The notes: generated from the letters alone by a model not told the origin. 64,000 nucleotides of DNA from Syntrophotaleaceae bacterium (GCA_041390365.1 JAWKQB010000005.1:36718-100717), one strand, 5' to 3'. Shown: positions 51,265 through 59,638, counted from the first letter of the stretch. Made by a program: numbers and translations.

Positions 51265-52293
51265 TCATCGCCGCACCCTGAATTCGTCGGGAGGCGATTC
51301 CGGGTCGGGGGAGCCGCGGAAGGTCCAATAGAGAAAAGCCAGGGAAGGGGCGAGAATGATCACGCCGAAAGGCAGCACGGTGAAAAAGGCGATCAGGGTT
51401 TCGCGGGGAGCTGCCGCCTCGGAGATCGTCAGCTGGCCAAGCAGAAGATCGGGGTAGAGGGCGACGCCGAAACCGAGCAGGGTGAAGGCCACTGTCGCCC
51501 CCGCTCCAAACTGTGCCGCGAAAAACTTGCGTCTCCAAAGCAGAAACTCGGTTGCGGCACCAAAGAGGACTGCCAGGGAAATGCACACCAGGGTCCGGGG
51601 CAGCAAAAGACGGGCAGCGAACCCGGGGGCGTCGAAAAAGGCGACGGGTATTTCCAGCGTGGTCAACATCCCCAGCACAAGAGCCGCAATCATGCCGCGA
51701 CGGCGGAAGTCCTCCCTCAGGTCTCCCTGAGTCCTGACCGTCATGTAGATGGGAGCGAGGTAGGCACAGATGGCCAGGCCGATCAGTCCGCCAACAATGG
51801 TAAACGGAGTGATCCAGTCCCAGGGGCCTGTCGCCGCGCCTTGCGCCGTCAGCCTCAATTCTCCCCCCGCCGTAGCGGCTACGGCCATGCCCAGGGCCAG
51901 GGGCGTGAGCATGCTGGACACTTCGAAACTGCGGGCAATGAAAGGCACCCCCCGGCCGGTTTCACGCCCGAAATGGCGAAAGGCGAAGGCGGCACCGCGA
52001 AAGTTGATCCCCACCAGCGCGATCACCAGCGGGACCAGCAGGGCGGTAAAAAGTGTGGAAAAGGCCCGGGGGAAGACCATGAACAGCACCACGACGACGT
52101 AGATCAGCCAGACGTGATTTGTCTCCCAAACAGGACCGATGGCTTGAAACAGGCTTTCACGCTGTTCCTTTTTCCGGGGCCCGGAGGCCAGGGCGGTCCA
52201 GATCCCGCCGCCGAAATCCGCTCCCCCGAAGGCGGCGTACATGATCAGACCGAGCAGCAGGGCTCCGGCAGCCAGGTCAGAGAGAGTCACCAT
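51265..52293 (-). CDS. cydB: Cytochrome bd quinol oxidase subunit II
   Basis: A 342-residue membrane subunit with about eight to nine helices. Its N-terminus, AGALLLGLIMYAAFGGADFGGGIW, carries the family's FGGADFGGGIW signature, followed by AIGPVWETNHVWLIYVVVVLFMVFP. The start at 52293 has GGGAGG at good spacing and lies inside the last 17 bases of cydA, so the two genes are translationally coupled. With CydA it reduces oxygen to water using quinol, typical of bacteria that must scavenge traces of oxygen. Confidence 0.96.
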   Translation of the reverse strand: MVTLSDLAAGALLLGLIMYAAFGGADFGGGIWTALASGPRKKEQRESLFQAIGPVWETNHVWLIYVVVVLFMVFPRAFSTLFTALLVPLVIALVGINFRGAAFAFRHFGRETGRGVPFIARSFEVSSMLTPLALGMAVAATAGGELRLTAQGAATGPWDWITPFTIVGGLIGLAICAYLAPIYMTVRTQGDLREDFRRRGMIAALVLGMLTTLEIPVAFFDAPGFAARLLLPRTLVCISLAVLFGAATEFLLWRRKFFAAQFGAGATVAFTLLGFGVALYPDLLLGQLTISEAAAPRETLIAFFTVLPFGVIILAPSLAFLYWTFRGSPDPESPPDEFRVRR

Positions 52294-53602
52294 GAACATC
52301 CTCCCGGGAACCGTCCGTGGAAGGTTCGCGCTTCAGCAGCATTTTGACCAGTCCGCCGGTGAGCAGGATATACACGATCAGAAAAACGGCCAAAACGATG
52401 GCCAGCCCACCGCTGGGATTGGCCCCCTCCGCAACCTTCATGACACCTTGAATAATCCAGGGTTGCCGGCCGAATTCGGTGACCAGCCAGCCGGATTCGA
52501 GGGCGATCAGGCCGAAAGGGGCGGCCGCGACCAGCAGCCAGAGCAGGGGGCGACTGGCGGCAAAATTCCGCCTGCGCCAGGCGTGCCACCAGAACCATCC
52601 CGCAGCCAGAGCCATGATGAAAAAGGAACCGACCATGAGCTGAAAGAATGGATGCACCCAACGGGGGTCAGGCACCTCATCGGCGGGAAAATCGTTCAGT
52701 CCGACAACGACGGCATCCGGGTCCTTAAAAGCGAGCAGGCTCAACATCTTCGGTACGCGAAGAGCGAAATGGACCTCGCCCGTTGCCGGATCCGGCCAGC
52801 CGCCGAGAATCAGGGGAGCTCCCGCCATTGTTTCGAAGTGAGACTCGGCCGCCGCCAGCTTCGCGGGCTGGTGGCGGGCCAGAAAAGACGCCGACCAATC
52901 GCCGCTGAACAGCATGAAGGGCAGGGTCAAGCTGCCCACCGCCATGGCCAACAGCAGCGCCTTCCTGAAATAGAGGCTGTTCTGCCGCCGCAGCAAGGCA
53001 AAGGCATAGATTCCCGCCATGCCGAAGGCCGTGGCGGTGAAGGCTGCCAGAGTGCCGTGCACCGCCTGATGGGCGAAAGCAGGATTCATCATCGCCCGCA
53101 ACGGCGAAATGTCGGTGAGTGCGCCGCTGTCCAGTGTGAAGCCGGCCGGCGTATTCATCCAGGAGTTTGCACTGATGACGAAAACGGCGGACAGGGCGGC
53201 CGACAGAGCCAGGGGGATGGTGCACAAGAAGAGGGCCCGTCGCGAGAGACGTCTTTCTCCGTAGATGTAGAGGGCGAGAAAAATGGCTTCGGTGAAAAAG
53301 GCGTAGCCTTCCATCCAGAAGGGCATGCCGATCAGCGGCCCGCTGAACTCCATGAACCGCGGCCACAATAATCCGAGTTCGAAGGAAAGTACCGTACCCG
53401 ACACGGCACCTATTGCGAACAGCAGGCCCGCCGGGCGGATCCACCGGCGGGCCATGTCGTGGTAGAGTTCGTTGCCGGTTTTTAGAGAGATCCCCTCGGC
53501 AAGCATCAACATCAGCGGCAGTCCGATGCCGATGGTGGCATAGATGATATGAAAGCCGAGGGATATGCCCATCAGGGCACGAGCGGCCAGAACATTGTCC
53601 AT
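52277..53602 (-). CDS. cydA: Cytochrome bd quinol oxidase subunit I
   Basis: Binds haems b558, b595 and d and oxidises quinol at the periplasmic side. It has 441 residues, shorter than E. coli CydA (522), which fits the short-Q-loop (CIO-like) group. Visible signatures are SLGFHIIYATIGIGLPLM, with the axial His near residue 18, FWMEGYAFFTEAIFLALYIYG with conserved Glu residues, ISANSWMNTPAGF, and EFGRQPWIIQGVMK late in the protein. I see no cydX-like small gene after cydB. Confidence 0.96.
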   Translation of the reverse strand: MDNVLAARALMGISLGFHIIYATIGIGLPLMLMLAEGISLKTGNELYHDMARRWIRPAGLLFAIGAVSGTVLSFELGLLWPRFMEFSGPLIGMPFWMEGYAFFTEAIFLALYIYGERRLSRRALFLCTIPLALSAALSAVFVISANSWMNTPAGFTLDSGALTDISPLRAMMNPAFAHQAVHGTLAAFTATAFGMAGIYAFALLRRQNSLYFRKALLLAMAVGSLTLPFMLFSGDWSASFLARHQPAKLAAAESHFETMAGAPLILGGWPDPATGEVHFALRVPKMLSLLAFKDPDAVVVGLNDFPADEVPDPRWVHPFFQLMVGSFFIMALAAGWFWWHAWRRRNFAASRPLLWLLVAAAPFGLIALESGWLVTEFGRQPWIIQGVMKVAEGANPSGGLAIVLAVFLIVYILLTGGLVKMLLKREPSTDGSREDVHGDSL

Positions 53603-53647
53603 GATCGGCCTTTATACCGGCAACGCCGGCGGTTTGGGTTTTTCGGC

Positions 53648-54055
53648 CTATCTGCCCGGCAGCCTGCTGGAGGCCTGCCGGTCCATGCGCTCTTTTTCTT
53701 CCGCGTAATCGATGCTGTAGCGAGCCCAGGGACGAACTTTGAGCCGGGGATATCCAATCGGCTCCTCCGTGCCTTCGCAGAGGCCGTAATCGCCCGTATT
53801 GAATTTTTCCAGGGCCCGGTTCACCTCCCGTAGAAGCTTGTATTCCTTTTCGAGAACACGCAGCTGTACGGTTTGCATCTGATTTGTCGAAGCCTGATCG
53901 ATCTCTTCCATGTTGTCGTCCGGATTCGATTCGAAATCCCTGACCCTCATGAGGTCAATGGATTTGATCACCTCCTGGCGTTTGGTCAGCAGCAACTGCC
54001 GGAGTTCGTCCAGCTGCTCTTCGGTCAACTCTTTGGGTTCATTGCTATATGCCAT
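53648..54055 (-). CDS. DksA/TraR-like regulator with degenerate zinc finger
   Basis: A 135-residue protein with a DksA-style helical N-terminus (LTEEQLDELRQLLLTKRQEVIKS), a coiled coil with conserved acidic tip residues (DQASTNQ, preceded by DNMEEI) and a C-terminal globular part. The usual four zinc Cys are reduced to one: the CxxC...CxxC motif reads LCEGTEEPIGYPRL then RYSIDYAEEKER, so positions two to four are Thr, Ser and Ala. Pseudomonas DksA2 is a known zinc-free relative with fewer Cys losses. It would bind the secondary channel of RNA polymerase with ppGpp. A strong promoter lies 54 bases upstream. Confidence 0.88.
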   Translation of the reverse strand: MAYSNEPKELTEEQLDELRQLLLTKRQEVIKSIDLMRVRDFESNPDDNMEEIDQASTNQMQTVQLRVLEKEYKLLREVNRALEKFNTGDYGLCEGTEEPIGYPRLKVRPWARYSIDYAEEKERMDRQASSRLPGR

Positions 54056-54108
54056 GGCAAACGTGGCCCCCCTGTTTCAATTTTGGGATGTGGTTGCTGT
54101 TTCCGGAA

Positions 54109-54136
54109 ATATTAGGATCTCTCCGCCGGATGTCAA
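54109..54136 (-). promoter_or_regulatory. Candidate sigma-70 promoter for the dksA-like gene
   Basis: On the minus strand TTGACA (54136-54131) and TAATAT (54114-54109) have a 16-base spacer, about 54 bases before the start codon. Confidence 0.68.
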
Positions 54137-54228
54137 GACGGTTTTCCACATCAGCCTCTTCTGGTACAGCATGCAGGGCTCTTATCGCCATGAACCAGCG
54201 GACCCGGATGTTTTTTTGTTAGAAAACT

Positions 54229-54242
54229 GTTAGAATTCTAAC
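54229..54242. promoter_or_regulatory. Perfect 14-base palindrome, candidate operator
   Basis: gttagaattctaac is a perfect palindrome, and a second tgttagaa half lies at 54218-54225. It sits 11 bases upstream of a promoter-like pair for the next plus-strand gene and between two divergent genes, as an operator would. Confidence 0.5.
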
Positions 54243-54252
54243 CGGGAACAAT

Positions 54253-54280
54253 TTGATGTCCCTATAGTGGACCGGATAAT
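54253..54280 (+). promoter_or_regulatory. Candidate promoter for the membrane protein gene at 54308
   Basis: ttgatg (54253-54258) and gataat (54275-54280), with a 16-base spacer, lie 28 bases before the ATG. Confidence 0.5.
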
Positions 54281-54307
54281 ACCCATTGTTAATAAAAAGG
54301 ACAATCA

Positions 54308-55078
54308 ATGGAATTCATCCATAATTGCCGGTTAGTGACAATCAACATCGGTTTATACAAAAGGTGGAGAGTGGCAACCGGAATTGTGGTTGTGTTTTTT
54401 CTGGCAAGCCTGAGCGGTATTTTGTATTCGCCTCTGGAGGAGTGGTCGGCGAAATTCGCTAACAGAAACTACAATGGGGAGGGATTGATCGAAATACTGG
54501 AAGCGTTCTTTTGGCTTTCGGCCTCGCTGGCCTACCTTTTCCTGCTGATCAGAAACGTCAGGCAAAGAAGATGGACGATGACTTCAACCTGGTTTCTGTT
54601 TTTCACCTGTTTCTGTTTTCTGGCATTTGGCGAAGAGGTCAGCTGGGGACAGCATATTTTCCATTTTCAACCGACTGAAACTGTTATTTCCTTTAATAAG
54701 CAGAACGAATTCAACATCCACAATCTGAACCTGTCGAAAATATTTGACCTGGAAAAAGAATACAACCTGACCTATTTCCTGAATCCTCTTTTCTATGCCC
54801 TTTGCGGAATCCTCTGGCTGGTCGTTCCGCTGCTGAAAAAAGCCGGCTGGCTGCAACGAAACCGTTTGTTTGCAGCACTGCCGGCTCCTTCCTACCCTAC
54901 CGTCCTTTTCTTGGGCGCCAATATCGCCGCTTATATCATCGTGGACAAACTGTTTTTCGATATCGGTGAGATCTTCGAGCTGGCCCTGGCTTTAACCGGC
55001 CTCATGGTTCCACTGGATATAATGTTCGACGACAGTATTCAACCCGCAGCTTTTTCCTTTTGTAAAAAGGCGGCCTGA
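54308..55078 (+). CDS. Multi-span membrane protein, function unknown
   Basis: A 256-residue protein with about six to seven hydrophobic segments (for example IVVVFFLASLSGILY, AYLFLLI, FLFFTCFCFLAFGEEVSWGQ). AAAGGA at good spacing supports the ATG. A notable stretch, FGEEVSWGQHIFHFQPTE, places acidic residues, Trp and two His at the end of a membrane helix, as a metal or catalytic site might, followed by the polar FNKQNEFNIHNLNLSKIF. I do not recognise the family with confidence. Flanking promoter and palindrome suggest it is regulated on its own. Confidence 0.8.
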   Translation: MEFIHNCRLVTINIGLYKRWRVATGIVVVFFLASLSGILYSPLEEWSAKFANRNYNGEGLIEILEAFFWLSASLAYLFLLIRNVRQRRWTMTSTWFLFFTCFCFLAFGEEVSWGQHIFHFQPTETVISFNKQNEFNIHNLNLSKIFDLEKEYNLTYFLNPLFYALCGILWLVVPLLKKAGWLQRNRLFAALPAPSYPTVLFLGANIAAYIIVDKLFFDIGEIFELALALTGLMVPLDIMFDDSIQPAAFSFCKKAA

Positions 55079-55094
55079 TTCTCTGCAGCGGCTT

Positions 55095-55120
55095 CGAGCC
55101 ATCCGTTTCGGGATGGCTCG
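55095..55120. terminator. Hairpin between convergent genes
   Basis: cgagccatcc (55095-55104) pairs perfectly with ggatggctcg (55111-55120) across a six-base loop. No strong T run follows on either strand, so terminator function is likely from its position but not proven. Confidence 0.5.
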
Positions 55121-55132
55121 CAATGCGGCAGC

Positions 55133-55996
55133 TTAAACCGTGACCACGCCTTTGACTCTGCCGACCATACCCCCCGCTGCAGCGGCGATAGCACCGAGCA
55201 GAAGAGCAAAGAAGGACCAGATGGCAGCCTGCGCAAGGGCATCTGTAATCTGCTCGGCCCTTTGGGTCACCTGTTCGCCGAACTGCTGCACCTGCTGCCG
55301 CGCCTGCTGATAGGTGTTCACCCACCGATCGACTGTCGACTCGGCTTCCTGTTCGCTCATATCGGTGTACTGCGTCAAAATGCCGGTGATTTTTTGTTTA
55401 TCCTGAGGTGTGATCTCAGGCTGCTGGAAAACTTGGCGGATGGTGTTGGTCAGTTCGGCGACCGCATCCTCGCCGCCTCTTTGCCTGATCTGTTCCATGA
55501 TCTGCTGACCCTCCTGCATGATCGCCTGCATCGGGTCCTGTCCGGTCATCATTTCCGCCATCCCCGGCGCCACCGCCGACATGAACTGCCCGGCCATTCT
55601 CAGGGTATTCTGCATCAGGTTGAAGGTTCCGCCGACAACGGCTCCCAACAGGTTGGCGAGAAAGACCATGCTGATGATAAAGGTAAGCGACCATGTGACC
55701 AGACCGTGCAGGGCGCCATCCCATTTCCTCTGCATCCCGGCGAACCGGCTGGTCACCCACCCGCCGATAAACAGGGAGATGATCCAGCTTAAGATCCACC
55801 AGATGGTCGTACCGATGCCGAGACCGCCAAAAGGATTCTGTTCGGTAGCGGGATTCACCGCAAACAATCCGATCGCCATCCCCAGCAGAACCAGCATCAT
55901 CATGGTCACCAGGGTTATGGAAGTACCGGCAAAAATGGCCCGCCAGGAAACGTTCGATATGGAATCGGTTCGCGGCAATGCTTGTCCGTTGGTCAT
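55133..55996 (-). CDS. Membrane protein of unknown function with paired helices
   Basis: A 287-residue protein with about four transmembrane segments. The first three are Gly-rich and read like a conserved bacterial family (SWRAIFAGTSITLVTMMMLV, IGTTIWWILSWIISLFIGGW then VTSRFAGMQRKWDGALHGLVTW). The polar middle, residues about 145-245, is rich in Gln and Glu with MTGQDPMQAIMQEGQQIMEQ, looks helical and presumably lies on one side of the membrane. A last segment, IWSFFALLLGAIAAAAGGMVG, ends the protein. AGGAGG precedes the start. Function is not known to me. Confidence 0.82.
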   Translation of the reverse strand: MTNGQALPRTDSISNVSWRAIFAGTSITLVTMMMLVLLGMAIGLFAVNPATEQNPFGGLGIGTTIWWILSWIISLFIGGWVTSRFAGMQRKWDGALHGLVTWSLTFIISMVFLANLLGAVVGGTFNLMQNTLRMAGQFMSAVAPGMAEMMTGQDPMQAIMQEGQQIMEQIRQRGGEDAVAELTNTIRQVFQQPEITPQDKQKITGILTQYTDMSEQEAESTVDRWVNTYQQARQQVQQFGEQVTQRAEQITDALAQAAIWSFFALLLGAIAAAAGGMVGRVKGVVTV

Positions 55997-56112
55997 AAGA
56001 ACCTCCTGTCGAATCGGGTGTTTTCAGATACGGGGCATAATTAAACTCTTCAAACATGCTAGCACCTCGATAATCGGAATCAAGGGGCGGCATGGAAAAT
56101 ATGACCCGCTCT

Positions 56113-57030
56113 TCACCGGTTCCAGGTGGTAAGATCCAGATCTTGCAACAGTCTGCTGACTGCCAGTTCCTTGGCCTTGGCTTCGATGTCGACAGTGGCC
56201 GTCAGCGATCGCCAGGGCTCCGGAAAATCGGCAGGATCGATGTAATCGGCATGAACCCGCGGATCGGAGGAACCCCAGCCGTGCCGGGGTGAGGAAAGGT
56301 GAAAATATGGCTCACGCCCGGTTCCGTGCCAGGTCTGGACAGTCCGTTCGGTGGCTTCGGCAACGCTCAGACCATCACCGTTGCACCGGTGGTGATGGAC
56401 GTCGAAAATAAGCGGCACCCGCAGTTCGCGGCAAATGGGCAGGAGATCGCTTACGGTAAACAGGCGGTCGTCATTTTCCAGGGTCAGTCGCTGCTGCAGG
56501 GCCGGGGGCAGTCGGGGGAAAACCTTCACGATTCTGCTCAGCGCAGCTCGCTTGTCGCCATAGGCGCCCCCGCCGTGAATGTTGATGACATCCGCACCGA
56601 CCAGTTCTGCGACCCGGGTCTGGTACTCGAGTTCGGCGATGGACGCCTGCAGCACCTCCGGTTTGGGAGCTGAAAGCAGAACGAACTGATCAGGGTGAAA
56701 ACTGAGCCTCAGATTCCGGCTCCTGGCAAATTCGCCGGCTTTGACGAGCAGACCGGTAATCTGTTTTCCGTCGGGCAGGTCCTCGAGCCGGTAACCGACC
56801 AGGGGATGAGTGAACAGCGGAAAAAGTTGAGAAAGAATACGAAAAGCGCCGAAGCCGAGACGATGGGTCTCGACCAGGGCGGCCAGCAGGGAGCCTGCGT
56901 TGTGCAGACACAGTTCGTTTAATCTGGCAAGCTGACTGGAGCGCTCCAGATTCAAAAGGGATTTAGCGGTCGTGCGGCGAAAGCGGATGGGAGCTTCATT
57001 GAAAATGCAGCATAAACCGAAGCGCAGCAT
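56113..57030 (-). CDS. uvsE: UV DNA damage endonuclease (UVDE/UvsE family)
   Basis: TIM-barrel nuclease that nicks DNA 5' to UV photoproducts. At 305 residues it has the bacterial family length. Signatures are LRFGLCCIF at the start, RLSFHPDQFVLLSAPKP, the metal-binding INIHGGGAYGDK, LTLENDDRLFTVSDLLP, FDVHHHRCNGDG and a late HLSSP, which supply the His, Asp and Glu metal ligands. The start at 57030 has GGGAGGG before it; the longer reading frame upstream is not supported. It lies 82 bases downstream of the stand-alone S4 gene. Confidence 0.94.
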   Translation of the reverse strand: MLRFGLCCIFNEAPIRFRRTTAKSLLNLERSSQLARLNELCLHNAGSLLAALVETHRLGFGAFRILSQLFPLFTHPLVGYRLEDLPDGKQITGLLVKAGEFARSRNLRLSFHPDQFVLLSAPKPEVLQASIAELEYQTRVAELVGADVINIHGGGAYGDKRAALSRIVKVFPRLPPALQQRLTLENDDRLFTVSDLLPICRELRVPLIFDVHHHRCNGDGLSVAEATERTVQTWHGTGREPYFHLSSPRHGWGSSDPRVHADYIDPADFPEPWRSLTATVDIEAKAKELAVSRLLQDLDLTTWNR

Positions 57031-57112
57031 CGGACCCTCCCCTCTCCGAGCCTTCTCGGGCTGTTTCTTCAGCCGTTGAAGGCCGGGTTGGCACTCGCTG
57101 CCGAAGCGGGGA

Positions 57113-57742
57113 TCACTTGGAATACAGCTCCACCACCAGATGTTCTTCAAAGGCGGGGCTGGTCATTTCCTGCCGCTGCGGCAGAGCCTTGACCTCGCCG
57201 CGGAAATTGGTTCGATCGAGCTCCACCCAGGAAGCCAGCCCGCGGCGCGGCGCGGCTTCCAGGTTTTCGTTGATTCTGGGAATCTTACGGCTTCTCTCCC
57301 TGAGCTCGATGACGTCTCCGGGCCGTACCAGGCTGGAGGGGATCGACTCCTTGCGGCCATTGACCAGAAAATGACCGTGATTGACCAGCTGGCGGGCTTC
57401 GGCGCGGGTCGTGGCAAAACCAAGTCGATAAACGATACTATCAAGGCGCCGCTCGAGCAAGACCAGCAGATTTTCACCGGTCACACCCTTCATTCGTTCG
57501 GCCTTGCGGAAGAGATTCCGAAACTGCTTTTCCCGAAGTCCGTAGGTTTGCCTCATCTGCTGCTTTTCCCGAAGCTGCTTGCCATACTCGGACACCTTGC
57601 CCCGGCGCGCTCCGTGCTGCCCTGGCGGATAATCCCGGCGGCGAATGCCGCATTTATCGGAAAGGGACCTGTCACCCTTGAGATAGAGGCACTGGCCGGC
57701 TCTTCGGCACAATCGACAGGTCGGTCCCGTATATCGTCCCAT
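57113..57742 (-). CDS. rpsD: 30S ribosomal protein S4, stand-alone copy with altered zinc motif
   Basis: A 209-residue full-length S4 with the N-terminal rRNA-binding region (RRRDYPPGQHGARRG) and the S4 RNA-binding domain (about 98-160, LLERRLDSIVYRLGFATTRAEARQLV and VNGRKESIPS, split for length). AAAGGAG precedes the ATG. Bacterial S4 often binds zinc through Cys9, Cys12, Cys26 and Cys31; here 9, 12 and 31 remain but 26 is Ser, with an extra Cys at 18. It is not next to rpsM, rpsK or rpoA, so it is either a second copy or a displaced one. Confidence 0.94.
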   Translation of the reverse strand: MGRYTGPTCRLCRRAGQCLYLKGDRSLSDKCGIRRRDYPPGQHGARRGKVSEYGKQLREKQQMRQTYGLREKQFRNLFRKAERMKGVTGENLLVLLERRLDSIVYRLGFATTRAEARQLVNHGHFLVNGRKESIPSSLVRPGDVIELRERSRKIPRINENLEAAPRRGLASWVELDRTNFRGEVKALPQRQEMTSPAFEEHLVVELYSK

Positions 57743-57810
57743 GGATGTTCTCCTTTCTATAGGTGACCATATTACTCCTGTTTCAGGTCAAAAGAAAAGG
57801 AAAGTCGACA

Positions 57811-57850
57811 GCACACGGACGAACACGGACTGTCACGGACCTGCATGGAC
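57811..57850. repeat. Decamer array (NNNCACGGAC)
   Basis: Four ten-base units (gcacacggac, gaacacggac, tgtcacggac, ctgcatggac). An inverted piece (tcagtccgtgtgcc, about 57868-57881) lies in the 3' end of the sirtuin gene and codes its last residues. Confidence 0.85.
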
Positions 57851-57865
57851 AGAAGTTTTTCCCTG

Positions 57866-58651
57866 TCAGTCCGTGTGCCTTTGCCCGTGGAGATGCCCGG
57901 CCACTTCCCGGAAATAATCATCCAGATCGCCGTCCACAAAATAGCGGTGGGGCGCCGGGGGCAGCATGACCGGGCCTTTGTTGACGATGATGGTGGTGGC
58001 GCGCGTACCCTGGGGAAGGTAGGCGGCGGGGGCGACCTGGAGGGAGGATCCGAGAACGAGCAGAAGATCGCAATGATAGACCAGACGCTCAGCCTCACCC
58101 AACCATTCGAGGGTTTCCCCGAAAAACACGATTTCCGGCTTGATCACCCCAAGACAGGAAGGGCAGAAGGGAACCGGAGGCATGGGACTGCTGCTCATGA
58201 CCTTTTCCCACCAGTCGTAGGTGAGATCGGCGAAGCGCTTGCTGCAGGAGGTGCAGTCGGCGGCCCGGGGCGAGCCGTGCAGTTCGACCACCGCCCGGCT
58301 GCCGGCCAGCTGGTGCAGCATGTCGATGTTTTGGGTGATCACCGCCTCCAGCAGGCCTTTCTGCTCCAGGTCTGCGAGAAAGCGGTGGGTGAAGGTCGGT
58401 TCGATATTTTTCACCATGCCGACAAAATCCCGGCAGAATTCGTAGAAATACCGGGGGTCCTGCCGGAACCAGTCGATCTCGAAAACCTTTTCAGGATCAT
58501 AGAGACGGGTGACATAAAGTCCCTGCGGACCGCGAAAGTCAGGAATTCCGGCTGCAGTCGAAAGCCCCGCCCCGGTCAGAACGACCACGGACCTGGCCTT
58601 TTGAATCATTGCGGCGCAGCGAGCCGGTTCAATGGATTGGAATGATGACAT
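57866..58651 (-). CDS. Sir2-family NAD-dependent protein deacylase
   Basis: A 261-residue sirtuin of the cobB type. The Rossmann segment VVVLTGAGLSTAAGIPDFRG is intact, as are TQNIDMLHQLAG (NAD site) and VVELHGS with the catalytic His. The zinc module CTSC...CPSC flanks SKRFADLTYDWWEKV, and KPEIVFFGE follows. It would remove acetyl or other acyl groups from lysine. The start at 58651 has only a weak ribosome site, while the upstream extension lacks family similarity. Its final codons (GQRHTD) are written in an inverted copy of the neighbouring decamer repeat. Confidence 0.93.
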   Translation of the reverse strand: MSSFQSIEPARCAAMIQKARSVVVLTGAGLSTAAGIPDFRGPQGLYVTRLYDPEKVFEIDWFRQDPRYFYEFCRDFVGMVKNIEPTFTHRFLADLEQKGLLEAVITQNIDMLHQLAGSRAVVELHGSPRAADCTSCSKRFADLTYDWWEKVMSSSPMPPVPFCPSCLGVIKPEIVFFGETLEWLGEAERLVYHCDLLLVLGSSLQVAPAAYLPQGTRATTIIVNKGPVMLPPAPHRYFVDGDLDDYFREVAGHLHGQRHTD

Positions 58652-58677
58652 CGGCCGTATCTCAGGGTCGAAAGAGT

Positions 58678-59583
58678 TTAAGCGCCTTGTTTGACTCCCG
58701 AAGAAGCCTTCAACTCCCGCCAGCGCTCGGCGGTATAGGTCTGGTAGTTGATTTCCCCCCGGCATTTGCGGCAAACCACATTCCTTCTGCGACGCTCGGC
58801 CGTGAGGGTCCAGCAGCCGTTGCGACACTGAACAATGTAACGCGGCGGGCAGAAACGCCGGTCGTGGCAGCGCTCGCCTGAACCGCCTATCTCAAGGGCC
58901 TTGGCCTGCCAGACGGCATCGTGATTGTGTCGGTGCCCGACCAGGGCGTGGGCGATTTCATGCAGCAGCGTATCGAGAATTTCCTCATCCGATGCCTGTC
59001 GGGCGAACTGCAGAGACAGGGTTATCCGCTTTTGCCGATACTGGCAGCTGCCTGCACGCCGGACGGCATGGTCGAAATCGAAACGCCAGGCGGCAAGACC
59101 ATGCTCGGCCAGCAATTTTTCGGCGAGGCGGCCAACGCGCTGCAGGCCTTCCGGCGAGCGAACGGTGGATGCTGTGAGTTCGCCTTCTATCAAGGCCAAA
59201 AGGCCGTAGGGAACGGCGTACTCGTCGTCATTGTCGCAGATAACGTGAGCCCTTTTGGCATTCAGGCGGACGATGCATCCTTCAAGCAACTGGCGCCGGC
59301 AGGAGAACCGGACCCTTTCCCCGACATGGAGATTGCCGGGCGAGAGAACCTGCCGCGGCAGGCTTTTCGGCGGGGAGGACTCTTTTTCGCCAATGGCGGG
59401 CACTGCAGGGGCATGCAGCGGCAGCAGGCAATCCTTCAGTATTCGGTAGCTTTGCCGGTCGGTGCCGAGGATCAGGGCGTGCACCGATTCGAGACGGGCT
59501 ACCGTTCCTGTCAGTTCACGACCCTGGTACTCAAACCGGACCTGAGCGCCGACCAGGGTGGAAGATCGTCTCTGGCAGGGCAT
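58678..59583 (-). CDS. SprT-like zinc-metallopeptidase-fold protein with duplicated N-terminal domain
   Basis: A 301-residue protein. Residues 145-300 form a SprT-like domain with the metalloprotease motif HEIAH at 208-212 (LLHEIAHALVGHRHNHDAVW), and a C-terminal zinc ribbon with Cys pairs in VQCRNGC and VCRKCRG. Residues 11-56 and 87-133 look like two copies of a small beta-barrel, each starting VGxxVRF and ending with a Tyr-containing strand (SYRILKDCLLPL; EYAVPYGLLAL). That part is not normal for SprT. AGGAG precedes the start. By analogy with SPRTN it might act on nucleic-acid-bound proteins, which is speculation. Confidence 0.85.
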   Translation of the reverse strand: MPCQRRSSTLVGAQVRFEYQGRELTGTVARLESVHALILGTDRQSYRILKDCLLPLHAPAVPAIGEKESSPPKSLPRQVLSPGNLHVGERVRFSCRRQLLEGCIVRLNAKRAHVICDNDDEYAVPYGLLALIEGELTASTVRSPEGLQRVGRLAEKLLAEHGLAAWRFDFDHAVRRAGSCQYRQKRITLSLQFARQASDEEILDTLLHEIAHALVGHRHNHDAVWQAKALEIGGSGERCHDRRFCPPRYIVQCRNGCWTLTAERRRRNVVCRKCRGEINYQTYTAERWRELKASSGVKQGA

Positions 59584-59638
59584 GGCAACTCCTGGTTGGG
59601 GTCATCGACCCATGACACATTAGGTGTGATGGCCTGAT

